Source: an uncultured Poribacteria bacterium
GTDB taxonomy: Bacteria > Poribacteria > WGA-4E > WGA-3G
Length of the DNA: 64,000 nt
Direction: 5' to 3'
Assembly (NCBI GenBank): GCA_958295855.1
Contig: OY282383.1
Span: 3,142,481 to 3,206,480, forward strand
Shown: piece after piece, positions 33,700-42,694 of the stretch
Layout of the letters: every line of letters begins with the position of its first letter
Numbering within the stretch: position 1 is the stretch's first letter
The notes under the pieces: generated by a model
The model's database searches: none
What the model was told of the DNA's origin: nothing
What the model saw: only the letters and a program-made list of their open reading frames with translations
Position numbers and translations under genes: made by a program

Positions 33700-35784
33700 A
33701 TGCCACGACTGACCGAACAGGAACGACAAGAAATCCTCCGCTTTATCGAGGCAGACAAACCGCTGCCCGACAAATATCGCTTCCTGCTGTTTGAAGATAA
33801 ACGCGAGGTTGAACTCGTCTGGAACGGAAAAACCAACGACGTCTGCAGCATCGTCCTCCCTTTTCAGACAATTGAGCAGGTGGATGAACCCCGTGCTGAA
33901 TCTAACCAGCAACTAGATTTGTTTGACGCGCGCGGCCGCCAACTTAAAGGGTGGACAAACAAGCTCATCTGGGGGGACAATAAACTCGTTTTGGCCTCGC
34001 TCAAGAACGGACCCATGCGCGAGGAGATTGAAGCACAGGGCGGCCTCAAACTCATCTATATCGACCCACCCTTTGACGTAGGTGCGGATTTTTCCATGGA
34101 TATCGAAATTGGTGAGGAGACGTTCACCAAAGATGCCAATATCCTTGAGGAGATAGCCTACAGGGACACCTGGGGCAAAGGCGCAGATTCTTTTCTCGCG
34201 ATGATCAACGAACGGTTGGTACTGATGCGGGATTTGCTTGCCGAGGATGGCAGTATTTATGTGCATTGTGATTGGAGACTCACTGCACATCTCCGTCTTG
34301 CCCTTGATGAAGTATTCGCGCCAGATAACTTTCAGCGCGAAATCATCTGGCGTATCGGATGGCTCTCTGGCTATAAGACGAAAGCTAAGAACTGGATTAG
34401 GAACCATGACACGATTCTTTTTTATACGAAGGACAAGCATCGCTTCACGTTTAACAAGAAATACATCCCTTATGCTGACGATTATGTGCGTAGAGACGGT
34501 AAAAAGCCTGAAGGTTCGGGATATCCAATAGAGGATACTTGGAATTGTAGTAACCTAGACCCACTGGATTCGATTCAGATTATGAGTTTCAGCACAGAAA
34601 AGACTGGCTATGCAACCCAAAAGAACGAAAATCTCCTTGAACGCGTCATCAAAGCCTCCTCCAACGAAGGCGATCTTGTCGCCGATTTCTTCTGCGGTTC
34701 TGGCACAACTGCCGCCGTTGCCGAAAAACTCGGGCGCAAGTGGATTGCCACAGACCTCGGTAAGTTCGCTATCCACACCACACGCAAACGGATGATTGGG
34801 GTGCAGCGTCAACTCAAAGCAGATGGCAAAGACTATCGCGCCTTTGAAATCCTTAACCTCGGCAAATACGAACGGCAACACTATATTGGAGTCAACCCAA
34901 ACCTGCGCGAAGCAGAGCAGCAGAAACAATTGGTAGAGAAGGAAAAGACGTTCATTGATCTCATTCTGCGCGCTTACGCTGCCGAAAGGACGGACGGTTT
35001 CACCAGTTTTCACGGCAAGAAAGCGGGGAGACTTGTGGCAATCGGACCCGTCAATCTCCCGGTGACGCGCCTGTTCGTGGAAGAAATTATCTTTGAATGC
35101 CGCAAGCATCAGATTACTCGTGTGGACGTTCTCGGCTTTGAGTTTGAGATGGGGCTATTCCCTACCGTGCTGGATGAGGCGAAAAGCAAAGGCATCGACC
35201 TCGCGCCGAAATTCATCCCCGCTGAGGTTTTCGACAAACGGGCAGTGGCACAAGAACAAGTGGTATTCCATGATGTCGCGTTCATTGAAGTCAAACCGCA
35301 TGTGACAGCAGGTAAAAAAGGCACACCCGCGACGGTCGCAGTAGAATTAACCGATTTTTCTGTCTTTTACTCGCAGGACTCCATCTCCCACGCCGAGCAG
35401 ACACTAAAGAATAAGAGCCGTCGCATCGTGGTGGAAAGAGGCCAGGTCGTCAAGGTGAGCAAGGATGCAAATGGGAGTGTGAGTCGCGAGGTGTTAACCA
35501 AACACTGGACAGATTGGATTGACTACTGGTCGGTTGATTTTGACTTTGAGAGCAAACGCGAAATCATCCGCGTGCAAGATTCGGATACAGGGGAATGGGA
35601 AGAGCAGTGGACAGGCGATTACGTCTTTGAAAATGAGTGGCAGAGCTTCCGTACCAAGAAAGACCGCGCGTTAGAGTTAACCAGCGTTGCGCATGCGTGC
35701 CCTCCGGGCCGACGCAAACTTGCGATCAAGGTCGTCGACATTTTCGGCAATGATACGATGACGATTGTTGAGGTGACAATATGA
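33700..35784 (+). CDS. Type III-like DNA methyltransferase (Mod), copy 2
   Basis: 694 residues. Residues 1-191 and the last 375 match copy 1 almost exactly, including IDPPFD and FFCGSGTT. The middle (about 192-318) is different: it starts RLTAHLRLALDEVF and is 35 residues shorter, with no recognisable similarity to the copy 1 segment beyond common Mod features (EIIW, ILFYTK, TQK). Hence the two enzymes should recognise different DNA sequences. The gene overlaps the downstream ATPase by 4 bases (ATGA). Confidence 0.88.
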   Translation: MPRLTEQERQEILRFIEADKPLPDKYRFLLFEDKREVELVWNGKTNDVCSIVLPFQTIEQVDEPRAESNQQLDLFDARGRQLKGWTNKLIWGDNKLVLASLKNGPMREEIEAQGGLKLIYIDPPFDVGADFSMDIEIGEETFTKDANILEEIAYRDTWGKGADSFLAMINERLVLMRDLLAEDGSIYVHCDWRLTAHLRLALDEVFAPDNFQREIIWRIGWLSGYKTKAKNWIRNHDTILFYTKDKHRFTFNKKYIPYADDYVRRDGKKPEGSGYPIEDTWNCSNLDPLDSIQIMSFSTEKTGYATQKNENLLERVIKASSNEGDLVADFFCGSGTTAAVAEKLGRKWIATDLGKFAIHTTRKRMIGVQRQLKADGKDYRAFEILNLGKYERQHYIGVNPNLREAEQQKQLVEKEKTFIDLILRAYAAERTDGFTSFHGKKAGRLVAIGPVNLPVTRLFVEEIIFECRKHQITRVDVLGFEFEMGLFPTVLDEAKSKGIDLAPKFIPAEVFDKRAVAQEQVVFHDVAFIEVKPHVTAGKKGTPATVAVELTDFSVFYSQDSISHAEQTLKNKSRRIVVERGQVVKVSKDANGSVSREVLTKHWTDWIDYWSVDFDFESKREIIRVQDSDTGEWEEQWTGDYVFENEWQSFRTKKDRALELTSVAHACPPGRRKLAIKVVDIFGNDTMTIVEVTI

Positions 35785-37166
35785 GTCTTACAGTACGCTT
35801 AAAAAACATCGGAGTCTTAAAGCAGGCAGAATTTTCGCTCGGTGATTTGACGCTTATATGTGGTGAAAATAACACCGGCAAAACTTATGCTGCTTACGCG
35901 TTGTACGGTTTCTTACACTCTTGGCGAGATTTTATGCAGTTTCCGATTAGCGAAGAGCAGATTCAAAATCTCTTTACAGACAATGTCCGGATTGAGTCGG
36001 AACAAACTTATGCCCAGGCGCTGCTGGAAACATGCAAAATTTACACAAAACAGCTGGATAAAATTTTTGCGGCTGATGAAGGAACATTTCAGAATAGCGC
36101 GTTTTCCGTGATGCTAGATGAAATTGACATGTATAACAAAGAATTCAAAGGCAAAATCGAAAGTCCTCAAGGCCATCTTTTTAAATTTTCTTCAAAGCGC
36201 GAAGAGAGTGGAAAACTGACAGTGATTTTAGGTATGGAAAAAAATCCTGAAAAAGATTTAGATATTGCTATCGTAAAAAAAGCTCTCAATGTTATTGCTG
36301 CCAATGCTGTTTTTTCCGATTCTTTTCCCAACCCTTTTATCTCCTCAGCCGAGCGTACCGGTGTCGCAATTTTTCGGAAGGAGCTCAATTTTGCCCGGAA
36401 TCGCCTGCTAGAAGAAATGGGGCGAGTTGACCAAAAAACAGATCCGCTGGAATTGCTATTCAAAGCATACCAAAATTACCCTTGGCCGTTACGGGACAAT
36501 GTGGATTTTACGGGCCAACTTGAAGATATTACCAAAAACAAAAGTTTTATCGCCAAAGAACACCCTGAAATTTTGGAAGACTTTGCAGACATTATCGGTG
36601 GTGAGTACGCGATTACACAAAATGACCAGCTCTACTATATCCCCAAAGGCACGCGTCTCAAATTGACGATGGTTGAAAGTTCAAGTGCTGTGCGTTCACT
36701 CTTGGATCTCGGTTTTTATCTGCGTCATGTTGTGCAAAAGGGGCATCTACTCATGGTAGACGAGCCGGAATTAAGCCTGCATCCAGAAAACCAACGCCGC
36801 ATTGCCAGGCTTTTTGCGCGTCTGGTGAATTTGGGCGTTAAAGTCTTCATAACCACGCATAGCGATTATATCGTCAAGGAGCTGAATACGCTCATCATGC
36901 TCAACCAGGACAAGCCACACCTGAAAAGGGTTGCCAAAGAAAACGGTTATCAGGACAGTGAGTTGATTAGTGCCGATCAGGTCAAGGTGTATGTGGCAGA
37001 AAAAGCGTTGCTGCCATTAGAAGAAGGGCAAAAGAGACGGAGAAGGGGGCACACACTCGTACCGGCTAAGATCCATCCAAGGTTCGGGATTGAAGTCCGC
37101 AGTTTCGACAAGACGATTGATGACATGAACAGGATTCAAGACGAAATTGTGTGGGGAGAAGAGTAA
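35781..37166 (+). CDS. OLD/SMC-like AAA ATPase
   Basis: 461 residues. Walker A CGENNTGKT (about 28-36) near the N-terminus, then a long helical and variable middle, and LLMVDEPELSLHPENQRR (about 322-340) with Walker B, followed by FITTHSDYIVKE. This is the ABC-type ATPase of the AAA_15/AAA_21 group used in many phage defence systems. No TOPRIM end is visible. It is coupled to methyltransferase 2 by a 4-base overlap and followed at once by a small protein, which is likely its partner. Confidence 0.85.
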   Translation: MSLTVRLKNIGVLKQAEFSLGDLTLICGENNTGKTYAAYALYGFLHSWRDFMQFPISEEQIQNLFTDNVRIESEQTYAQALLETCKIYTKQLDKIFAADEGTFQNSAFSVMLDEIDMYNKEFKGKIESPQGHLFKFSSKREESGKLTVILGMEKNPEKDLDIAIVKKALNVIAANAVFSDSFPNPFISSAERTGVAIFRKELNFARNRLLEEMGRVDQKTDPLELLFKAYQNYPWPLRDNVDFTGQLEDITKNKSFIAKEHPEILEDFADIIGGEYAITQNDQLYYIPKGTRLKLTMVESSSAVRSLLDLGFYLRHVVQKGHLLMVDEPELSLHPENQRRIARLFARLVNLGVKVFITTHSDYIVKELNTLIMLNQDKPHLKRVAKENGYQDSELISADQVKVYVAEKALLPLEEGQKRRRRGHTLVPAKIHPRFGIEVRSFDKTIDDMNRIQDEIVWGEE

Positions 37167-37171
37167 GCCTC

Positions 37172-37744
37172 GTGAATGATATACAGATATTACAGGAAAT
37201 GCTCAACCCTGCTGCCCAAGTTATGTTACAATCAGGACAGGGTAACCCTTCAGTTCAATTAACCGACCCGCAATCCGGTACGACTGTGGAAATAACAGGG
37301 TTACCTCCCAACTCTATTGTCATCAGAGCAGAAGATTTTGAGAATCCGCTCACTATTTTCAACGGCTCAAGGGGTGAACGCAAGCGGGCTGATTTTGTGA
37401 TTGTATCCAATGACGAAAACGACGGAAAGTGGATTATCTGTATTGAGACCCAAAAAATGGACACTAAACAGGCATCACATATTGTTCAACAATTAAAAGG
37501 GGCATACTGCTTTGTCAGTTATTGCAAATGTATAGGAAAGTCATTTTGGGAATCAGAAGAATTTCTTGATGGCTATCAGTGCAGGTTTGTAAGCATTGTA
37601 GATATTAACTTTAACAGGAGCAAGCGTAGATCACAACCCTTTCATTCCAAGGCGGAATTGCATAACCGTCCTGAGGTTTTTCTGAAAATTTCACAGCGTT
37701 CTACTATCTATTTTCGTAAGTTAATTGATGCAGTGCCCTACTAA
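37172..37744 (+). CDS. ATPase partner, possible PD-(D/E)XK-like nuclease
   Basis: 190 residues from GTG 37172, with GGGGAGAAGAG about 9 bases before; an in-frame GTG at 37151 overlapping the ATPase is an alternative. The core RADFVIVSND, then WIICIETQKMD, fits a D-x(n)-E-x-Q/K pattern of PD-(D/E)XK-type folds, and QQLKGAYCFVSYC follows. I infer a nuclease or nucleic-acid-binding partner of the ATPase. The family is not known to me and the match is by pattern only. Confidence 0.55.
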   Translation: MNDIQILQEMLNPAAQVMLQSGQGNPSVQLTDPQSGTTVEITGLPPNSIVIRAEDFENPLTIFNGSRGERKRADFVIVSNDENDGKWIICIETQKMDTKQASHIVQQLKGAYCFVSYCKCIGKSFWESEEFLDGYQCRFVSIVDINFNRSKRRSQPFHSKAELHNRPEVFLKISQRSTIYFRKLIDAVPY

Positions 37745-37765
37745 AAAAACACGGGAGGAAAAGCG

Positions 37766-37918
37766 ATGACACACACCAACGAAACTGCAATAGACTTAGA
37801 CTGGTATCCACTCTCTGATGAGGAGATCCGCCAATTTGACCAGGAACAGACGTTGTTGGATAAGCTGTCACCGCTAGGTGAGTATTTGGTTGGCGAACCC
37901 TTCAAGAAACTGAACTGA
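37766..37918 (+). CDS. Small acidic protein, unknown
   Basis: 50 residues behind an excellent GGGAGGAAAAG site. The product is acidic (DLDWYPLSDEEIRQFDQEQ) with a conserved-looking end. It lies 21 bases after the defence-island partner gene on the same strand and faces the PhyH gene tail to tail. It may belong to the island or be a separate small gene; no family is recognised. Confidence 0.55.
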   Translation: MTHTNETAIDLDWYPLSDEEIRQFDQEQTLLDKLSPLGEYLVGEPFKKLN

Positions 37919-37931
37919 AATACACGTCCGC

Positions 37932-38741
37932 TTACGTCAGCGTGACGACATCCTTTTTAACAATCTCTTTCGTGTGGGTGTGCTCTGCACGGGAGATGAG
38001 TTCCAGCGTTTCCGGCGAGAGCCGTTCGCGGATCTCTTCGGGCACCCGGCTCTCCCCACGGTGTTGCGGTCTGTAGCGCAGCACCAGGATGCAACGATAC
38101 CGGTCTTTCGGTTTCCAAGGCAAGGCACCGTGCGTCAGAAGTTCGGAGATAATCACCACATCACCCGCTTTCGGCGTGATATTAACGACCCCCGGTGGAA
38201 TCTCATCAACATCTTCGATCTTTCCATTGTTGAAGAGGTGTTCGGGCCGATCGAAAACAGTTTTGTGTGTCCCGGGAACTACCAGCAACCCGCCATCTCC
38301 GGGATGCACATCGTACAGGTACGGAAAAACAACAAAGTCGTCGCAAAAGATGCGACCGTGGCGGACCTCGTAACGGTTGCAGTGCCATCCAAAGTCTTCT
38401 CGTGCGCAATGCAAACGTAATCCTTCCGCCGACTCCGACATACCCGCCCGGTCTGCAATCATTGTCCCGCGCATCAGCTGCGGTCTGTTATTGGTAAGTT
38501 CCTTGATGATCGGCCAGGTGCATCGGTGCATTGTGAGTGCTTCCAGCGCCTTTGAGAAAGCAAAGCCATTTGGAAGGTGTTTGCCGCTGGAGTCAAACCC
38601 GGGTGGGAGCTCCTCCGGGGAAGTGTTGATGTATTCATTTGCCGCTTCTTGCGCTGCTTTCAACTCTTCGTCACTCAGAACATTCTTCAGGTGAAGGTAT
38701 CCGGTAACATCGAAAAGATAACGTTGTTCCGGTGTCATCAT
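37932..38741 (-). CDS. Phytanoyl-CoA dioxygenase family protein
   Basis: 269 residues, near the family average. FDVTGYLHLKNVLSDEEL at the N-terminus is the usual PhyH beginning. The cupin core includes FGWHCNR, DVHPGDGGLLVVPGTHK and ELLTHGALPW; the histidine of LLTHGA is the distal iron ligand and the arginine of ..KDRYRCILV the 2-oxoglutarate one. The proximal HxD motif is not plain: the best candidate is HCN. Substrate unknown. GGAGT lies before the MM start. Confidence 0.85.
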   Translation of the reverse strand: MMTPEQRYLFDVTGYLHLKNVLSDEELKAAQEAANEYINTSPEELPPGFDSSGKHLPNGFAFSKALEALTMHRCTWPIIKELTNNRPQLMRGTMIADRAGMSESAEGLRLHCAREDFGWHCNRYEVRHGRIFCDDFVVFPYLYDVHPGDGGLLVVPGTHKTVFDRPEHLFNNGKIEDVDEIPPGVVNITPKAGDVVIISELLTHGALPWKPKDRYRCILVLRYRPQHRGESRVPEEIRERLSPETLELISRAEHTHTKEIVKKDVVTLT

Positions 38742-39056
38742 GAGATTTTACTCCTTATTCGTTCTTGGTTGCCAGTTCCCGAAGATTGGGTTGAATTTGG
38801 GTTATCCTTACCGTTATTCTACTAAAGCCCGTGAAAAAAGTCAAATCTAAAGCAAAATTCCAATTGCGTGCAGCGTATGGTAGAAGCGAGCTTCCTATCT
38901 GCGGATTCTGCGATAAGCCTTTGATAACTTTTTTTTCTTGCATTTAATCGAAAAATAGTGTATAATTAAAGTGTGGATTTTAAAGTTAATCTCACCTTCG
39001 CGTTACATCGATAAATCACGAACTGAACTTCAAGCACTACCATCGCGGAGCAAACA
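38742..39056. other. Divergent intergenic region
   Basis: It holds the ribosome-binding sites of both flanking genes and the promoter for the rightward gene. No repeat or gene is seen in it. Confidence 0.4.
38938..38966 (+). promoter_or_regulatory. Promoter of the lipoprotein gene at 39057
   Basis: TTGCAT (38938-38943), 17-bp spacer, TATAAT (38961-38966), about 90 bp before the start codon. Confidence 0.6.
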
Positions 39057-39680
39057 TTGAAAAATTGTTCAGGATTTTTCCAACTTCTTTTGTGTAGTCT
39101 CCTGATCTGCGGTTTTGTCGGGTGTGATTCGCCTAACGCCCAGAAACAGCCCTATGAAACGCTCGTTTTTAAAGTCGATCAAACCCAACTTGAACCTACA
39201 GTAACGGATACCACGCTCAGGATCAAAATAGCCGCACCGAAGAATTGGAAAAAGGTTGACGAGTCGACGCTCGCGCAGGTTATCAACAAATTGAATCCGC
39301 AACCTATCACGCGTGAACTACAGATAGTGCCACGATGGATTTTCTTGAATGAAGATTCGCGCGCGATGTGTGTCGTGTCAAGCTTAAGCGGCGTGGACAT
39401 CGTGCCGGACGAAACTTTGTTGAAAACCCTTGAGACTGCCTATCGGGACAAATTTCCAAATGCAACGGTTCCGCGGGCAATTTTTATGAAAGATGCATTT
39501 CGCGTGCATCAATTGATGGTTGTTGCTTCCGATTTTGTGCTCATCAAACTGATATGCGATGCGCCTGAAAGCCTCGTTTTTGAAGTCGATTACCTCATTC
39601 CCAGAGATGTTTACAAAGCGGAGCTGCGAGCCATTGAATCATCGATTGGGTCTATCAATTTGATAACCCATGAACCCTAA
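39057..39680 (+). CDS. Lipoprotein of unknown function
   Basis: 207 residues from a TTG start with GGAG upstream. The signal sequence ends in the lipobox VGCD (Cys about residue 23). The mature part (about 40-205) looks like a single alpha/beta domain of the kind seen in small secreted lipoproteins (ITHEP end). No family recognised. A second small lipoprotein follows. Confidence 0.75.
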   Translation: MKNCSGFFQLLLCSLLICGFVGCDSPNAQKQPYETLVFKVDQTQLEPTVTDTTLRIKIAAPKNWKKVDESTLAQVINKLNPQPITRELQIVPRWIFLNEDSRAMCVVSSLSGVDIVPDETLLKTLETAYRDKFPNATVPRAIFMKDAFRVHQLMVVASDFVLIKLICDAPESLVFEVDYLIPRDVYKAELRAIESSIGSINLITHEP

Positions 39681-39726
39681 ACGCCGGTAGGCGCGCGTTG
39701 CAAGCGCGCCCCGTAAGGAGAAATTT

Positions 39727-40038
39727 ATGTTCAGAAAAATCTCTGCTGCTTTTCTTCTCGTAGGAATGCTGTTTGTCATCGGTTGTGCAGCGCACGTCCA
39801 CAAAATAGGGAACGGCGCACAAGGCAATGACACCACAGAAGCGCGGCAATGGTATGCACTTTGGGGATTGGTGCCAATCAACAATTTGGGGCCACTCACG
39901 GAGGTTGATACAAATGCCATGGCTGCCGGGGCAACCGATTACGAAATCATGAGCCAGATCACCGTGATTGACTTTGCTATCAGTGTTATCTTGAGTTTCG
40001 CCACAGTCACTACCCGGACAGTAACGGTTCAGAAATAA
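39727..40038 (+). CDS. Small lipoprotein resembling the Bor family
   Basis: 103 residues, AAGGAG before ATG. Signal sequence with lipobox VIGC (Cys about residue 20). QWYALWGLVPINN and the final DFAISVILSFATVTTRTVTV match small lipoproteins of the Bor-like group, whose phage member gives serum resistance. In this organism it is probably just an outer-membrane lipoprotein. A terminator hairpin follows. Confidence 0.7.
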   Translation: MFRKISAAFLLVGMLFVIGCAAHVHKIGNGAQGNDTTEARQWYALWGLVPINNLGPLTEVDTNAMAAGATDYEIMSQITVIDFAISVILSFATVTTRTVTVQK

Positions 40039-40108
40039 CCTATTTGCGGTGAGCGCATGTAAATCCCAACATTTCCCTAGCGAACCGCCTCGGATTCAAG
40101 AAAGCCTT

Positions 40109-40153
40109 GGGCAAAGCCGATGTCTATTTCCGTTTTAGACACGGGCTTTGCCC
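40109..40153 (+). terminator. Terminator after the small lipoprotein gene
   Basis: GGGCAAAGCC (40109-40118) pairs with GGCTTTGCCC (40144-40153), extended inward by TGTCTA/TAGACA, and is followed by TTTGTTT. This is a regular factor-independent terminator. Confidence 0.65.
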
Positions 40154-40163
40154 TTTGTTTAAA

Positions 40164-40229
40164 GTAGTAGGCACACTCCGTGTGCCGTGAAACCGAGTAG
40201 TAGACACACGCCGTGTGCCGTGAAACCAG
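40164..40229. repeat. R5: two 33-bp tandem repeats
   Basis: Two units of exactly 33 bp (40164-40196, 40197-40229), each GTAGTAG.CACAC..CGTGTGCCGTGAAAC; CACAC/GTGTG form a small hairpin. A third unit lies inside the PhyH gene at 58667. Only two copies without spacers, so not a CRISPR. Confidence 0.8.
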
Positions 40230-40260
40230 TTACATAGTGAGACAGAAACAGTGTAAACCT

Positions 40261-41334
40261 TTACGGCACTAACTGCACCTTAATCGAATCTGTCCCTTCC
40301 TGAACCATTTCAAACGCCGTGAGATACTCCTCCAACGGCAGTTGATGCGTAACAATGGAACTCACATCAATCAAGCCTCGGTGGATGTAGTCAATGGCGA
40401 GCGGATACGCATAAGGCCCTAAATGCGAACCGTGGATATTTAATTCCTTTGTATCGCCGATGAGAGTCCAATCCACAGTGACTGGCTCCCGCATGACGCT
40501 GAATTCGACGAAGGTGCCAGCCTTCCGAATCATGTGGAGGCCCTGCTCAACAGCCTTCGGATGTCCTGTTGCTTCAATGTAGACATCACACCCGTAGCCC
40601 TCTGTCAAATCCAGCACCTGCTGGACTGCGTCCGCTTCCGAAGGATTGATAGTGATATCCGCCCCCAACTTTTTCGCAACCTCCAGCCGCTTCGGCATCA
40701 GGTCGACAGCGATGAGCAGCCCGGGGGTTTTCAGCTTCGCCGCGCCGATCATCCCGAGGCCGAGGGTGCCGGCCCCCGCAACCACGACAACATCGCCGAA
40801 CTCAATGTTGCCTCGTTGAACGGCGTGGATAGAGCAGGCGAGTGGTTCAATCATCGCTGCACTTGCTATGGGGATGTCCGAGGGAACCTTGTAGACGAGC
40901 GAACGCGCGGGGAACTTCATATAGTCCGCCATGCCCCCGTTGACAACCGGTTGGAAGCCGTAGATATTGTGAACCTGACAGAGCCAATACTTCCCGGTTC
41001 GACAGTACCGACACTCCCAACACGGGACTATCTGCTCCGCGATGGCAGTATCGCCAAGTTGGAGGCCATATTTTTCACTCGCGCCTTCGCCGAGTTGAAC
41101 GACTTCTCCTATAAACTCATGGCCAGCGATAACAGGTGCCTCCACATACGGCTTGCGATGTTCATCGCCCCAGAAAAGCGGCGCGCCAGTGTAACACTTG
41201 ATGTCGCTGGCACAAACACCGCATGCGTTCACCTTAATGACGACTTCGCCGGGATGCGCTTGCGGGAGTGGTGCCTCTTCAAGACGGTAATCCCACGGTT
41301 CACGACACATAATTGCGCGCATCGTTTTCGGCAT
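40261..41334 (-). CDS. Zinc-dependent medium-chain alcohol dehydrogenase
   Basis: I begin at the ATG at 41334, behind AAGGAGACTTTGG; an earlier TTG frame adds 13 residues. The 357-residue product has the catalytic zinc set (Cys41, His72, Glu73 in GHE), the structural zinc set (Cys105, 108, 111, 119) and the NAD(P) fold with GAGTLGLGMIGAA. FxVSxHL-like polyol/threonine dehydrogenase relatives fit best, the substrate being perhaps a sugar alcohol. Two further genes on the minus strand lie upstream (41392-42694). Confidence 0.88.
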   Translation of the reverse strand: MPKTMRAIMCREPWDYRLEEAPLPQAHPGEVVIKVNACGVCASDIKCYTGAPLFWGDEHRKPYVEAPVIAGHEFIGEVVQLGEGASEKYGLQLGDTAIAEQIVPCWECRYCRTGKYWLCQVHNIYGFQPVVNGGMADYMKFPARSLVYKVPSDIPIASAAMIEPLACSIHAVQRGNIEFGDVVVVAGAGTLGLGMIGAAKLKTPGLLIAVDLMPKRLEVAKKLGADITINPSEADAVQQVLDLTEGYGCDVYIEATGHPKAVEQGLHMIRKAGTFVEFSVMREPVTVDWTLIGDTKELNIHGSHLGPYAYPLAIDYIHRGLIDVSSIVTHQLPLEEYLTAFEMVQEGTDSIKVQLVP

Positions 41335-41391
41335 CCAAAGTCTCCTTGTAAGCGGCAGAGCGGAGTCTGCCAACTACTATAGTCTCATATT

Positions 41392-41904
41392 CTAAGGGTG
41401 ATGCAAGATGTGATAGGCGGCAATGCCGAGTGAGACATGCACATTCATAGACGCGCCTGCCCCGTACATCGGAAGAAAAATTGCCATATCGCAGGCAGCA
41501 AGCGTCCGTTTCGTTACCCCGTGGTCCTCGTGCCCCACGATGAGGCAAATTTTGTCTGGATAGTCTGCCTCATCGTAGCGAATTGACTCCGCGGTAAGCT
41601 CTAAAGCACAGCAGGTGTAACCGTCTGCTTTGAGCGATACGATTGCGTCCGCTGCCTGCTCTGTATACCCCCACTTTACCCGTCGATGCTTGCCTCGCGC
41701 AACCTTGCGTAGTAGGGGATGGGGCGGTTGAGCACTGATACCTGTCAAGATGAGTTCTTGCACCCGGCACGCGTCCGCTATCCGAAACGCAGCACCGACG
41801 TTAACCGGATCTTGCACGTCTTGCAGGATAAACACCAGTTCTCTTTCTGGCGGTTTCACCTGTTTCAGAAAGTCTTTGAGCGGTTTGCCGCGTAGTTGTC
41901 TCAT
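41392..41904 (-). CDS. SpoU/TrmH-family RNA ribose methyltransferase
   Basis: 170 residues, the size of the minimal SPOUT enzymes. Motif 1 DPVNVGAAFRIADA, motif 2 LIVGHEDHGV and motif 3 LPMYGAGASMNVHVSLGIAAYHIL are all present and form the knotted S-adenosylmethionine site. It methylates the 2'-OH of a tRNA or rRNA base; which one is not clear (TrmH, TrmL or RlmB-like). Transcribed with the aldo/keto reductase upstream (gap of 7 bases). Confidence 0.9.
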   Translation of the reverse strand: MRQLRGKPLKDFLKQVKPPERELVFILQDVQDPVNVGAAFRIADACRVQELILTGISAQPPHPLLRKVARGKHRRVKWGYTEQAADAIVSLKADGYTCCALELTAESIRYDEADYPDKICLIVGHEDHGVTKRTLAACDMAIFLPMYGAGASMNVHVSLGIAAYHILHHP

Positions 41905-41911
41905 GCAAACT

Positions 41912-42694
41912 TCAAGCCGCCTTGCGCTGTATCAAACGTTTCCTTGCACTGGCTCGTGCCAGTCCGACATCCAGGGTAATATGGGGATAATCGGTAATGC
42001 CGAGGTTAATCGCGTGCGCTGTCTCGAGGTCAAAGCCCCACTCGATCCATTCGGGCCTGTCTGCTTCGGGAATCTTACCCGCGACGATAACCTTCATGAT
42101 ACTAATCCCCTTGCCGAGTTCATACGCGCGTTGGATGTACTCCAGATGTCGTGCAAAGGGACCTCCCTCTAACATTCTGCCTTCCTTGTTCGCCGTTGTA
42201 AGGATAACGTCAATTTCAGGATGATGGATGACGGCATCCATGACAGGGCCGGTGTAGATATGGGTTGAGCATCCGATGCTGTGCACTTCGCCGGCCGCTT
42301 TTGCTTCTCGGAACGCATCTAACGCGCCCTCGCGCTCCCGCGTTGCCAGGTCCTCCGGCGAAGAAATTCCATGCAATAACAAGACATCCAGATACTCGCT
42401 CTGTAACTCACGCAGTGCCTTCTTGATGCTGGCAGCCGCACCCTTGTAATCCTTCGCACTCGTCTTCGTTTGGATGACAACTTCTTCCCGGCGAATCTGA
42501 CACACTGCCTCGCCGAGGTGCGGTTGGCTCCCGTAGCCTTCGGCGGTGTCCCAGAAGGTAATTCCTTCGTCAAGTGCCTTCAGCATCAGCTGGCCACCGG
42601 ATTCGTAACTGTCGCAGGTGTGGTTGAGATGGCCTGCGCCGAAACAGAGCCGTGAAATTTCCAAACCTGTTTTTCCATAAACTAAATATTCCAT
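41912..42694 (-). CDS. Aldo/keto reductase
   Basis: 260 residues. The tetrad is Asp49, Tyr54, Lys77, His108 (WDTAEGYG, TKTS, LLHGI). The N-terminal YGKTGLEISRLCFG is the usual start. The C-terminal half is shorter than in most members and lacks the full NADPH-binding end, ending ARKRLIQRKAA. It is co-transcribed with the RNA methyltransferase. Confidence 0.88.
   Translation of the reverse strand: MEYLVYGKTGLEISRLCFGAGHLNHTCDSYESGGQLMLKALDEGITFWDTAEGYGSQPHLGEAVCQIRREEVVIQTKTSAKDYKGAAASIKKALRELQSEYLDVLLLHGISSPEDLATREREGALDAFREAKAAGEVHSIGCSTHIYTGPVMDAVIHHPEIDVILTTANKEGRMLEGGPFARHLEYIQRAYELGKGISIMKVIVAGKIPEADRPEWIEWGFDLETAHAINLGITDYPHITLDVGLARASARKRLIQRKAA

Noticed and set aside
40164..40229. 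Possible CRISPR array (two 33-bp repeats)
   Set aside because: The units are directly joined with no spacers, there are only two, no cas genes lie near, and a third unit sits inside a coding gene.
40534..41382. 282-residue plus-strand frame opposite the alcohol dehydrogenase
   Set aside because: Antisense shadow; the minus strand has all the zinc-binding motifs.
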